This document shows positions 19,756-31,269 of a stretch of 64,000 nt of DNA, one piece after another; within the stretch, counting starts at the first letter, position 1; each line of letters starts with the position of its first letter. The stretch spans positions 124,001-188,000 of the forward strand of contig BLSF01000029.1 in assembly GCA_012862575.1 (NCBI GenBank), in the 5' to 3' direction. The position numbers were made by a program, and so were the translations under genes. This DNA comes from Parietichytrium sp. I65-24A (Eukaryota > Sar > Bigyra > Thraustochytrida > Thraustochytriidae). The notes under the pieces were generated by a model. It made no database searches. It saw only the letters and a list, made by a program, of their open reading frames with translations, and was not told the DNA's origin.

Positions 19756-21207
19756 TCATTCTTCTGCCTGCTCTAAAATTATAGTGTGCTGGGCTCCAAG
19801 GGAAATGCTAGAGACCTTGTAAGCGGTTCCGTCCTTCTTCTTGAGCATGCGTGGGGTAGCCTCATCCTCCGGCTTTCCGTGACCGAGCTGGCCCATGTCG
19901 CCAAAGCCCCAGGTGAACAAGTTCCCCTCTTCGGAGATAGCCCCACAGTGAAAACTTCCACAGCTGGCGGAAACAATTTTCACCGAAGGAGTAAAAATCA
20001 CGTGCTGTGGAGTCCGTGTGTACGATCCTGCGCTCTCGGAACTTTCTCCCTCAACAGCCACTCCAAGCTGATTGTTGTCGGCACGACCGAATGTGTACAC
20101 CTCACCATCGTGCGTCAGAGCCAGACTCGAGTGCTCACCGCCATCTACGGACGCCACGGCTAAGTGATCCAGGGCATGCACCTGCTGCAGTAGCTCTGTG
20201 TCAACTGCTTCGCCCAGCGCAAGCTGACCATACTGGTTGAGGCCACACGCAAACACGCGACTGCGGACTGCTTGGATCACAAATGAGTGATAATGACCTG
20301 CAGCCACATACCGCGCGTTGTTGACTGGACTTGAAGATCCCGCATAGATCATTTGGCGCGGCGTGAGATGGTCTTTCCAAATCTGGTCTTTGCGATAAAT
20401 GCTCTCGCTGTCTTTCAGGGCGCAAACCTTGCGACCGAGCTGTCCACACTCTCCGATTCCCCAAGAATATACGGACCCATCACCGCAAAGAGCAACCGTA
20501 TGGGAGTTGCCCGATGCGATCTGCGTGGCACCACCATGCTCGCGAATACCACTGACGGCTTCGATCAAGTAAGGATCTTTCTGAGTCCTTCCAAATGAAG
20601 TTTTCACATCAGGAGATGGAAACCAGTTTTTCCCGTCCTTGTCCTTGTACGTTCCCCAAGCATACACTCTGCCATCGATCGTAAGCACCACCGTGTGACA
20701 GTCTCCAGCACACACAGCCAAGGCGCGAATCCCAGCCAAGCCAGGAACTGGAGCCGGGAAGTTCTCATCGCCATCACGGCCCAGACTGTCGTCGTCACCA
20801 CAGCCCCAGCTCCACACCTCGCCGTCCTCGGCTCGAACGCAAGCATTGTGCATGCCTCCAGATCCGATTGCCGCCATTGTAAATTTGGCCAGCGTTGGCA
20901 CCACGCGAGGCCGCAGCTGCGTAGTGATCTCTTCAACCGAGCAGTCAACACCGAGACCAAGCTGTCCGCAATCCCCGGTTCCTACGGCAAGAAGCTGTCC
21001 GCGGCAGCTGAACCGCCGCGAGAGCTGATCAGCGTGCGCTACGTAGTCCCTGCATCCCTCCTCCCAAGTTGCAAACGGGTTCGCGCTACGATTGCTCGTC
21101 AGCCATTGACGAAACGTCCGATTGAGCTCCCGGAGTTGTCTGGACAGCTCCAAGTCAAGAGCCGAGGATTCGCTCCTCACTCTCTTCCTCCCGCTCTCCG
21201 CAAACAT
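19756..21207 (-). CDS. RCC1: RCC1-repeat protein, probable Ran guanine-nucleotide exchange factor
   Basis: 483 residues if translation begins at ATG 21207 (MFAESGRKRVRSES). The frame is open to 21300, but the upstream part (MHLFPSPIAHLDSN...) is atypical. Seven-bladed RCC1 signatures recur: GTGDCGQLGLG, EVWSWGCGDDDSLGR, RVYAWGTYKD, SVYSWGIGECGQLGR, RVFACGLNQYGQLALG, EVYTFGRADNNQLGV and LFTWGFGDMGQLGHG. Each is followed by a Gly-Xaa-His/Ser strand such as CGSFHCGAISEEG. The basic GRKRVR near the N-terminus fits a nuclear signal. One propeller filling the protein, with no extra catalytic domain, matches true RCC1, which loads GTP on Ran at chromatin. An N-terminal insert of about 75 residues before the first blade is longer than usual, so another RCC1-superfamily role is possible. 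Confidence 0.8.
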   Translation of the reverse strand: MFAESGRKRVRSESSALDLELSRQLRELNRTFRQWLTSNRSANPFATWEEGCRDYVAHADQLSRRFSCRGQLLAVGTGDCGQLGLGVDCSVEEITTQLRPRVVPTLAKFTMAAIGSGGMHNACVRAEDGEVWSWGCGDDDSLGRDGDENFPAPVPGLAGIRALAVCAGDCHTVVLTIDGRVYAWGTYKDKDGKNWFPSPDVKTSFGRTQKDPYLIEAVSGIREHGGATQIASGNSHTVALCGDGSVYSWGIGECGQLGRKVCALKDSESIYRKDQIWKDHLTPRQMIYAGSSSPVNNARYVAAGHYHSFVIQAVRSRVFACGLNQYGQLALGEAVDTELLQQVHALDHLAVASVDGGEHSSLALTHDGEVYTFGRADNNQLGVAVEGESSESAGSYTRTPQHVIFTPSVKIVSASCGSFHCGAISEEGNLFTWGFGDMGQLGHGKPEDEATPRMLKKKDGTAYKVSSISLGAQHTIILEQAEE

Positions 21208-23015
<1,808 letters not shown>

Positions 23016-23783
23016 ATGGCTCGCAATGAAGAGAAAGCTTTGGCGCTGTTGAATAGATGGACTTCGTTCAAGCAGGAGTTGAGATTATCGCAGAATGATA
23101 GTAAAGGTGGGAGGCGCGGGCCGCGACTTGCGAGCGAATGTAATGATCTGCATGAGGCGATGAAAGTGCGAGGCAATTTGGCCAAGGAGATCTCTGCCAA
23201 GATTACGGAAGTGCAGAATGCCGGGCTAGGCGAGCATCGGCTGAGGGAGCTCAACGATCAGATCAATCGACTCATCAGGGTCAAGCGGAAATGGGAGCAA
23301 CAGATTCAAAAACTTGGTGGACCGATCTATTCAAAAGGGCAAGATGCGGCCAAGTATCAGTACTTTGGGGCCGCGAGGGAGCTGCCTCAAGTCAGAGAAC
23401 TTCTCGAAAAGCCCTCTCAGAAGAAATCCGGCACCAAGCGACGAAGGAGGGAAGACATGATCAAAAATATTACCTACGAATACTACGAGTCCATAGACGA
23501 CGAATCACAAGATACGAATGGCCTCTTTCAAGCAGAGCGAGAGGCAGAAGATAGACTAATGAAGGAGAGCTCGAACCGTGATTTCAACGCGGCTGCAAAG
23601 AGGCCACGCCCCGTTCCTGAAAATGTCTCCGAGTTTGAGGCGCTGTTACTGAAAACGATGGATTATGACAAATTGCCATTTTTGACCGAAGCTCAACTAG
23701 ATGAGCTGGACACTGCAAAGTCGATGGAAAAGATTCTTCTGGAGCGCAAGAAGAAGGAGCTTTTGGCAAAATATTTATTGTGA
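23016..23783 (+). CDS. ISY1: Pre-mRNA splicing factor ISY1
   Basis: 255 residues from ATG at 23016. The frame also contains an upstream TTG, but the family starts MARNEEKA as here. The N-terminal block MARNEEKALALLNRW and the region LRELNDQINRLIRVKRKWEQQI, LGGPIYSK and KYQYFGAARELPQVRELLE are the typical ISY1 landmarks. After them come a basic cluster (GTKRRRRED), an acidic YEYYESIDDES stretch and a C-terminal coiled helix. ISY1 is an NTC/Prp19-associated spliceosome subunit that helps the first-step catalytic core and fidelity. Length is near the usual 230-290. The gene itself has no intron. It sits immediately downstream of the long CT tract. Confidence 0.93.
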   Translation: MARNEEKALALLNRWTSFKQELRLSQNDSKGGRRGPRLASECNDLHEAMKVRGNLAKEISAKITEVQNAGLGEHRLRELNDQINRLIRVKRKWEQQIQKLGGPIYSKGQDAAKYQYFGAARELPQVRELLEKPSQKKSGTKRRRREDMIKNITYEYYESIDDESQDTNGLFQAEREAEDRLMKESSNRDFNAAAKRPRPVPENVSEFEALLLKTMDYDKLPFLTEAQLDELDTAKSMEKILLERKKKELLAKYLL

Positions 23784-24133
23784 TTTCAATCTCTCCTCTA
23801 GCTAATGCAATATGTCTCGAACGATTCCATCCGTGCACTTCCTACCACTTCATTTTTTTTTGGTTTGCGCGACCCGGTCCAAAGTCATTTTCCAAAGCTT
23901 ATCTTATCAAACTCAATTGCTTGCCGGATCGAAAGATTTATTCAAGTGCAGGCGTGCCAGTGATGCTTTGGCGCACGTTGTGGTTGTGCGTCTGCTGGCG
24001 CAAGAAACACACAACCGGTGGCCCTGCAAACCAATAATTTTCTTGGAGGAAACACATTAACTTTTTTTTCAGTTCGTTCGGCATCAATAGATTTTCAATT
24101 CGACGAGCAAGAAAGGAACAGAGCGAGGGACGT
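23784..24133. other. Short convergent intergenic region
   Basis: 3' flanks of ISY1 (+) and the Patched-like gene (-). T-rich runs at 23848-23860 and 24060-24070. Nothing else recognised. Confidence 0.5.
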
Positions 24134-26896
24134 CTAATCTTGCAAACTATGCACACTCGAAGATGCCTTGTATGGCGAAGGCCCGACGAGGCTGAGTACG
24201 ATCGGCAGGAGAACGATTCCGTTGAGAGCACTAAACAAAATTGCGAAGAAGAATTCATAAAAGACAACGCGGAAGACATAGCTGTCACTCAGCCCCTGAA
24301 GTGCGATGGCTAAAAAGGTTGAAATCGCACCGTTAAAGACGGGCACGCCAACGTCTTCAAGCACTTTGCGCACGCGTTCCACCCGGGTTCCGCTCTCAAG
24401 CATGAATCCATAACCAATGTGCGCAGAGTAATCTACGGAAATTCCAACTGCAAGCACCGCACACACTGTAACGACAGTGTCGACTGACAGCCCAAGCATG
24501 GCGTTTGTTCCTAGGAGCTCCACAATCGTGAACGCGGTGGACAAGAATACCAAGGATGAGGTGCCCGGATGCCCAATAAGCAAGGAGACAACCACCAGCA
24601 CAGAGACAAGGGCGAATGCCACATTTTGCGTCAGCTCTTGAGCGATGATCTTGAACGAAGACCAGTCATCCGTGTAAGGAAATGCGTATGGGTATACCGC
24701 AAAAGAGAACGCATCGGAAATCTCGTACATCTTATCCATTGCTTTCACGATCTCCTTTGCATTTTCCTGGAAGACACCTTCGTCGTCGATCTCACCGATG
24801 GCAATATGCTGCATGCTCGTGCGAACGCGGTGAATTTTGCCATCTTGAAACACAAAGTCACTGGAGTACGAGGACCCGCCGTTAGCATCCTCCAACCACA
24901 GTGCCAGGTACGTGTAAAACGTTTCTTCGGAAGCCGGGAAGCGGTTTCCGCCGACGGCTGAATCAACCGGAATGTCATCCAAATTTACTGCGAATGAGGT
25001 TGTGTTTGTGCCGTCTGCATACTTTGTGAGGTCTGCAGCGAAGTCCTCCATCCAATACGAAAAGGTTGGGATGATGTATGGAGCTTCCGTTTCATACGTC
25101 TCCGGAAAGCGGTACTTGTCAGCGAGGCCGTACAGTTCCGCCTTGTTAGCCAGGTCAAACTCCTTCACCACAACCTGAACGTCAGTTGGCGTTCCTCCGA
25201 AATACTCGCCCTGTAAAGTGAATGTCATCTTTAGGTATGAATCATCCGGAATGAAGTTCGAACCAGTGGCTTCCACCGTGAGTTGGGTGACCATGTACGC
25301 GCAGGTTGCAACAAATCCAATAGCGAGGGTGATCACGATCCAACGAACAGCTGGCTTGGTGATAATTGGAGTGTACACGGTCCCCATCTTTTTTGACAGA
25401 AACCCTTGCTTGTGCTCTTTGGGGCGAATAGAGTCAACCTTCTCGGCACTGCGGCAATCGGTGATACAGCAGAGGAGATCAAGCTTGTTCACTGCCATTC
25501 TTCGCTCATTGATGACCATCACTGCCGTGTAGAAGGTGCACAGGTAGAGCCACAAAAATAGTAGCGCAAATGAGGCGTACTTGCCAAAGCTGCTCAAGTC
25601 AGGGATGACGGTGAGCGAGCCGATGCCGAATGCCACAACGTTTGTGAGGGAAGACACCGTCAACGAGACGCCAGCGTGCGAGAGGGCTTTCCCTGCGCGA
25701 AGCGAAGGAGGGTCTGCAAGATTCGTTCGTCGGAAGGCATTGACGATGATGAAGCACCCGTCAGCGCCAACGCCGAGCACGATGAAGGGCAGAATAGAGT
25801 GCGTGTTCCCGTACTTGTAGCCAAGATAGCTTGAAAGCCCAAAGGACGACACAATACCGAGGCCAATGGTCAGGACTCCCGCAAGTGCCACGGAAATCGT
25901 GCTGAACACCCTATCACACTTGTACTGGATTACAAAGATGATGAAAGCAATGATGATCATGTAGCTCGCCGACACAATCGCAACATCACTCTGGATTGCT
26001 CCTCCGACCTCCTGGGTGAAACTGAAAGTGCTCTGTGGGTAAGCATCGATAAGAGACGACCAATCCCCTTTACTGTCCCCTTGGGTGAGATCGACAAGAG
26101 CCTCTTCCCAAGCCAGTGCCGCAGGATCCGTATTGTCCTCGGTAATATTATTCACCAGCAAAATGGTGAAACGCAGTGCTTTGGCGGACTTTGGAGTAAC
26201 GCCGTCAGATTCAAACTGAATTCCACCGACATAGGTTTCCAGAGTCGACGTTGTGAATTGACTTGCCAAGGTCCCCGGGACATCGTCGTCTGCTGCGAGA
26301 GAAGACGCCAGATACCACCAGGCTTGGTACACAGAACCAACAGCGCACTGGTCTCCGATCGGAGTTGTAATTGAAAAGCAAATGTCCTCCAACCCGAGCT
26401 TTCCGCGGCCGTCCACGTCCACTTCAATGGCCCGGATCTGGTTGAAGAGCTGGAGGCCAGCCTCCAACACGTCTTTGTCAATGGCGCTCTTGCCGTCCTT
26501 CGGGGCGATGACAACGGCAACGAACCGATTTCCGTTTCCCCAGTTTTCGACCACGTCAGCCTTATCGGCTAAGCTTCTAGTGCCTTGTGGAGTGAACAGT
26601 TTGGATGTATCACTCTCGGTTTCAAAGCAGCAACCGAGGCCATAACCCATGCCAACGGTGAGCAGCAAGCTCAGCAAGATCGTCGTCCACGGAAATTTCC
26701 CCACGGCATGACCGAGGCTGAAGAAAAATCGCGCGAGCAGATCATTCACCGCGGTGGAAGCGCGCACGAGGCACGAATCTCTCCCTGAAGGAGGAGCATG
26801 ATCCACCTTCTCACCCTCTCTTCTGACGCTCGGGTCGGGTATCGACACGCTCGATTCTGCAGACATGTTGTTGTTTTGGGTCTGCTCACTCAACAT
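24134..26896 (-). CDS. Patched/NPC1-like RND protein with sterol-sensing-type domain
   Basis: 920 residues from ATG 26896. A short cytosolic N-terminus is followed by TM1 (TTILLSLLLTVGMGYGLG) near residue 70, a large first loop, and a five-helix block at about 305-480. That block holds SILPFIVLGVGADGCFIIVNAFR and SLTNVVAFGIGSLTVIP. A second large loop follows, then a second block at about 750-905 with VCAVLAVGISVDYSAHIGYG. The duplicated TM1-loop-TM2-6 layout is that of Patched-related/PTCHD RND permeases, which use proton or sodium gradients to move sterols or lipids. In TM4 the usual paired acid GVDD is GADG, keeping only one Asp; TM10 keeps GxxxD. A (TTTG)n tract and a CT run lie in the 5' flank. 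The cargo is unknown. A family closer to Patched-domain (DAF-6/PTCHD3) proteins than to full NPC1 is inferred from size and absence of the NPC1 N-terminal domain. Confidence 0.87.
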   Translation of the reverse strand: MLSEQTQNNNMSAESSVSIPDPSVRREGEKVDHAPPSGRDSCLVRASTAVNDLLARFFFSLGHAVGKFPWTTILLSLLLTVGMGYGLGCCFETESDTSKLFTPQGTRSLADKADVVENWGNGNRFVAVVIAPKDGKSAIDKDVLEAGLQLFNQIRAIEVDVDGRGKLGLEDICFSITTPIGDQCAVGSVYQAWWYLASSLAADDDVPGTLASQFTTSTLETYVGGIQFESDGVTPKSAKALRFTILLVNNITEDNTDPAALAWEEALVDLTQGDSKGDWSSLIDAYPQSTFSFTQEVGGAIQSDVAIVSASYMIIIAFIIFVIQYKCDRVFSTISVALAGVLTIGLGIVSSFGLSSYLGYKYGNTHSILPFIVLGVGADGCFIIVNAFRRTNLADPPSLRAGKALSHAGVSLTVSSLTNVVAFGIGSLTVIPDLSSFGKYASFALLFLWLYLCTFYTAVMVINERRMAVNKLDLLCCITDCRSAEKVDSIRPKEHKQGFLSKKMGTVYTPIITKPAVRWIVITLAIGFVATCAYMVTQLTVEATGSNFIPDDSYLKMTFTLQGEYFGGTPTDVQVVVKEFDLANKAELYGLADKYRFPETYETEAPYIIPTFSYWMEDFAADLTKYADGTNTTSFAVNLDDIPVDSAVGGNRFPASEETFYTYLALWLEDANGGSSYSSDFVFQDGKIHRVRTSMQHIAIGEIDDEGVFQENAKEIVKAMDKMYEISDAFSFAVYPYAFPYTDDWSSFKIIAQELTQNVAFALVSVLVVVSLLIGHPGTSSLVFLSTAFTIVELLGTNAMLGLSVDTVVTVCAVLAVGISVDYSAHIGYGFMLESGTRVERVRKVLEDVGVPVFNGAISTFLAIALQGLSDSYVFRVVFYEFFFAILFSALNGIVLLPIVLSLVGPSPYKASSSVHSLQD

Positions 26897-29510
26897 GAAT
26901 GCCCGCTTTTACTTTTACTGCTTCTGCACACTTTCGCGCCTCAGCCGCTTCAACTTGTTCAGCTGGTCTCGCTGCCCAGTTTCCGACTTTTCGACTGGCG
27001 AAGACACAAAACTTTTGGTTGAACCCCCACTGCCAAGCGTAAACCTCAAGTTGAAAGAGTCTATCTGCCGCTGTCAAAGCCGTCAACCTTGATCAAAACA
27101 ACACTGCTCAACGCTTGTTAGTTTCCCACGGCCAGCTTCAACTCTGCGCGAGCGTCTACTTTGACCCTCTTCGCTATCCTTCTTTCCTTCCGCAGCTTAC
27201 TGCAAGTAACGTGTGCGCTGCTCTCTCTCTTTCTCTGTTTGTTTGGTTTGTTTGTTTGTTTGTTTGTTTGTTTGTTTTTGTTTTTGTTTGTCGTTTGTTG
27301 TCCAAGTTTCTAAGTTTCTAAGTTTCTCTGTTTATTGTTTGTTTCTGGGCTGTGTGGTTTCCGCGCTCACTGCGCATTACCAGTCGCGGCGTATCTCAGA
27401 GCACATTTGTATGGCCGTCCACGAGGGCAGTATGCGCCTCATCAGCCGAGTCCGGTATCTAAAGCTGACGGCTCCGCTGGCTTAGCTCTCCTTAGGCTCG
27501 TATAGGCTGATCGCGTAATTGAGCGTCGGTTTGGCGCACTCCTTCGTAGCCCGAGCGGTAGTACCGAGTACTACTATACCGACAGGATTAGCCAGTACGT
27601 TAACGGAGGTGGTAGCATTGTGATAGTCAGTACTATGTGGTGTGGTAAGCTGGGAAGCTCTGATTAGTATTTACTGTTCTGGAAAGCTTTGACTGATAGA
27701 CTGAAAATGATTGAAAGCTGTGCGCTTCTTCACTGTGTGCAAGGACTCCAAAAGTCGAGAAACTAACCGCCTTCATTCGCGACGCAAGCGAGCTTCTTCG
27801 CTGTCAGAACAGAGAACCCTCTGCGAATAAAAAACTTGTTTCACTTTGCAGTTTGCTATGCTGACCAAGTCGAACATTGTGCGCATCATGACGTATGATA
27901 CATCGACTCACAATGTTCATCTTCTTCAGCGTGAATGTGCATGTAATGTAGTTCTTGCAGCTCCGGCTCTTCCCATCCACATTCTTCCGTTCCGCACAAT
28001 CTTCACTTGGCAATCTTGTTCGCTGCTGGCACGTGTACGTACAGACACAGACTGTCAGTTCATCGCGACTTATTCGTTTCGCCAACTCGGAGGTTTTGTG
28101 CTCTTTGAAAGATGGAGAGCCAAACGCGCAAACCGTCGTGGCGAAGCTTTGGAAGATGACTGTGGCGCGAGTTGAGTGCTGGCTGTCAGAGGTCAGAGCC
28201 GCTGCTGCTAGCTCAACTTGAAGAAGGTGCATTAGCACAAGGTGTCTGTCTATAATAAATATACACCGTTCGTTTCACAGTGCCAACCGTTCATCATTTT
28301 TTGTTCCAACTCTAAAGCATTAACTCCAAAGTCTACATACAGTCTACAACCTATATTTGAGCCTTTTCACTGAAGATGTGCGTCAGCGAGTTACGGTCAA
28401 TGGAATAACCTCAGAAACAGCTGATCTGCTGTTCTGTCCTCTTTGCCTTGAGTGATTTATCAAAATCAGGATCAATCAATCTGACAGTGAATTCTGAACT
28501 TGTGAATTCTGAATTCCGACAGCGTTGTCATCCGTTGTCAGCATTCGGTGAAAAAGATGCTGCTTTCGCTCAAAGTCTACGCACACTCAGGGGAGCCACT
28601 TACTTGCTCATTACTAATGCTATCTACCTACACGTATAGTGGAAACACATACACGCACACACCCATCTACGCACATTAGGCATCTGGATAGTAAGATGGC
28701 TTGCAGGGCGACTACTATTTCCGCCATTTGTGTTGCTTAGTAGGATGAGGCTATTTTAAAATACAGAAAATATAAGTTTGGATATAAATCATATCAACGA
28801 TTACAGTTCCTGGCCAAGTTGCGGGTACGATAAGTCGAAGATGTGTACAGTGGGACGAAAATTCGTCCCAGATCGTAGTTTGGGTAGGAGTCGGCTATGG
28901 GTTCTAAGTGAACGTTGAACGAATTGCAAACTTTCGACGTTTGCTTGTGCAATCGTACAGCAATTGCAAAAGAGTGTACAGGAGGTTTGTACATTACAGT
29001 GCATAAGTAATTCACGGTTGGCAGTGAGTAAAAAACGAAACTCCTTTGCATTTCCCAGGAACGGAATCGAATTGACATGAATTGACAGACAGCCTGAGGT
29101 GGAGCAGTAGTGCGGAAACGTTGAAATTCCATCATTTACATTTGTACTGTAGTTGAAACTCAGAGTTGAGAAACTCTTCCGGAGCTAGATCGGGAGATTT
29201 GGCGGCAGCAGCAGTATGGTCTCTCCGCTGTCGTTACGAATTTACAGTCAACCACTCTGACCAAGAGACACAAGCACAGATGCATTGGCACCCCGTATCG
29301 CTAGATCAAACATCGTCAATGTCTTTCTAAGAAGCAAGTACTCATGCTCACAGAGCTCGCACCCACTCGCAACCAGCTTAGACCCAAGCTGCTATTGGAA
29401 GACTCGACGTCCACAGCACCGAATGTCCTAGAGCTTGTAATGATCACATCCGAAATCCCAAATCCCAGGCAACGTCTCCGCGGACAGCGCAAGGCGAGGC
29501 TCGCGGCGTG
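26897..29510. other. 2.6-kb divergent intergenic region
   Basis: Contains a CT run at 27222-27236 and a TTTG/TTTGTTTTTG tract at about 27236-27300, followed by three copies of CTAAGTTT around 27308-27326. The rest is of mixed composition with only short competing frames (the longest, minus 27804-28238, has no domain). Poly-adenylation, RNA-gene or transposon signatures were not recognised. It is the 5' side of both neighbours. Confidence 0.6.
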
Positions 29511-31009
29511 ATGGAGTCCTCGCTGTCTGCACTTGTGTCTCTCTTTGTGTGCGCGGCTGTCCTGGGGCTGTGGAACGTGTTGGGGAACGGCGGCCTGGTT
29601 TCAGAAGATGGTGTGCTGAGAACGAGAATAATTGTGAAGACTCAGCACTCTCTGTCGGGAAACTTGCTCCGCGATCATTGGGAAGGACAAGATGCCATTG
29701 CGGGCAGAATGGAGCAAGACGGTGGCAAGGAAGAGGACGCAGTCGTTGAGCTGGATGGAAGCGCCGAGAACTTGGAATCTGAGGGAGAAGAGTCGGAGAA
29801 CTTGAACTTCGAATCTAAGGGAGAAGAGTCGGAGAACTTGGCAAAGCCATTAACAAGTGTTCAGTCTCGCGAGTTCACTCCAGAGCAAATTGCTGAAGCA
29901 GTGGAAAGAGTGACAAATATGACAGAGGCCATTGCTGCAGAGGCTCTTGCCAAACTCGAGGAGCTGAACTGGAAGATTGACTGTCTTCCGAAATTTTGTA
30001 GCAAAGCAACCAAATTTAGACACGACAAGGGAGACAGCTTGGTGCTCTCCTCCGTCCCAGGCAGCGGGAATACATGGATGCGGAGCATTATCCGCTACGG
30101 CACGAAAATATACACTGGGTCGGTTTACAAAGACAAAACGTTGTATGACCGGGGGTTTAAAGCCGAGCTTCTCTCTCCCAACTCTAGAAAAAGTTTTGTA
30201 GTAAAGAGCCACTATCCATTTTTGGAGGACTCTCATGATTCATTCCCTTGGGCGAAGGGCGCAATTCGTAAGTGTGGAGAGTTTATTGTCGGCGTGGAAT
30301 CTCGAGTGAAATTTCTCATGTTGAAAACCGTTGTCCAAACTGTGCCATAGACGTTGTCCGCTCGCCGTTTGACGCGGGCTTGGCGGATTGCAAACGTCGC
30401 TACACAGGTCTTCATACCGCAGACATGCGCGCGAAGCGGGTGTGGAATCTATGCCCTGGGTACGTGTCTAGCCAGGCTTCAGACTGGAGGCGTATGATGG
30501 CTTTCTGGGAAGGCCAGACCGATGCTGAAATGGCCCGCTTCGCATCTCACGTTGGTCACATCAAGTTGAGCGCAATGACAAATTCCCAGTCATTTAATGG
30601 GAAAGACGTCCCCATACTTGCGACAATGTGGTACGAGGATTTCAAAAGCGACTTTGTCCGCTCTTTAGTGTATCTATTTTCGTTTATGCGTGCCATGTAT
30701 CCCGACCAAGACCTTCCCCCGGTACTAGACTCGGTGGCTTGCGTCGAGCACCACTCGAAATCGCTGGTCAAACTGTACAGGAAGCCGACCAAAGACCTGG
30801 CAAATGTTTTCCGCAACAAGACTACAGACTCCGCGAATAAACTAGGAAGCTCGCTATGCGAAAGGTATCAAGATTATTGGAACACAGCGAAATGGGGCCC
30901 CTGTAACGGGCTCTTGCAGAAACAGAGAAATTCCACATCCCCCAACTCGTTCGAAAATAGCGGGGCAGCGAGAACGAAGCTCATTGTACAGACTGATGTC
31001 TGTCATTGA
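29511..31009 (+). CDS. WSCD-like membrane sulfotransferase, two exons
   Basis: join(29511-30267, 30351-31009); 471 residues. The intron (83 nt, GTAAGT...CATAG) is inferred because exon 1 otherwise runs into an unrelated tail. Splicing restores the junction AI-HVVRSPFDAGLAD, which contains the PAPS 3'-phosphate-binding motif. The 5'-phosphosulfate loop is SSVPGSGNTWMRSIIR near residue 185, followed by TGSVYKDKTLYDRGF, typical of WSCD/sulfotransferase proteins. Residues 8-25 (ALVSLFVCAAVLGLWNVL) are a type II signal anchor. An acidic stem holds a near-repeat, two ESxGEESENL units. The catalytic domain should face the Golgi lumen and transfer sulfate from PAPS to carbohydrate or protein; the acceptor is unknown. 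A TTG/ATG-independent upstream start is unnecessary: ATG 29511 directly precedes the anchor. Confidence 0.87.
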
Positions 31010-31269
31010 AAACGTGATTATCATTTTTGACTTGCACAGCTGGGTTCATCGTCCGTTTCCCCTTTATGACCTGCATGCATTTGACTTGCTATGCAGATAT
31101 GAACTCGGTTTGGCGACTTGTTGTTGAGTCTTCCAGTTGTAATAAAGAAAGAGAATGTTAAACCCTTACGGTGACGGAGGGTGCAGGCGCAGGGGAGAAG
31201 AAGGACAAGGGAAAGCAATTTGTAAAATCAAAACATTTTTTTCGGTTGCTTTAAAACACAACAAACTGA

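Noticed and set aside
27804-28238. 144-codon minus-strand frame in the 2.6-kb spacer
   Set aside because: No family, overlapped by plus-strand frames of similar length, and no splice or signal features.
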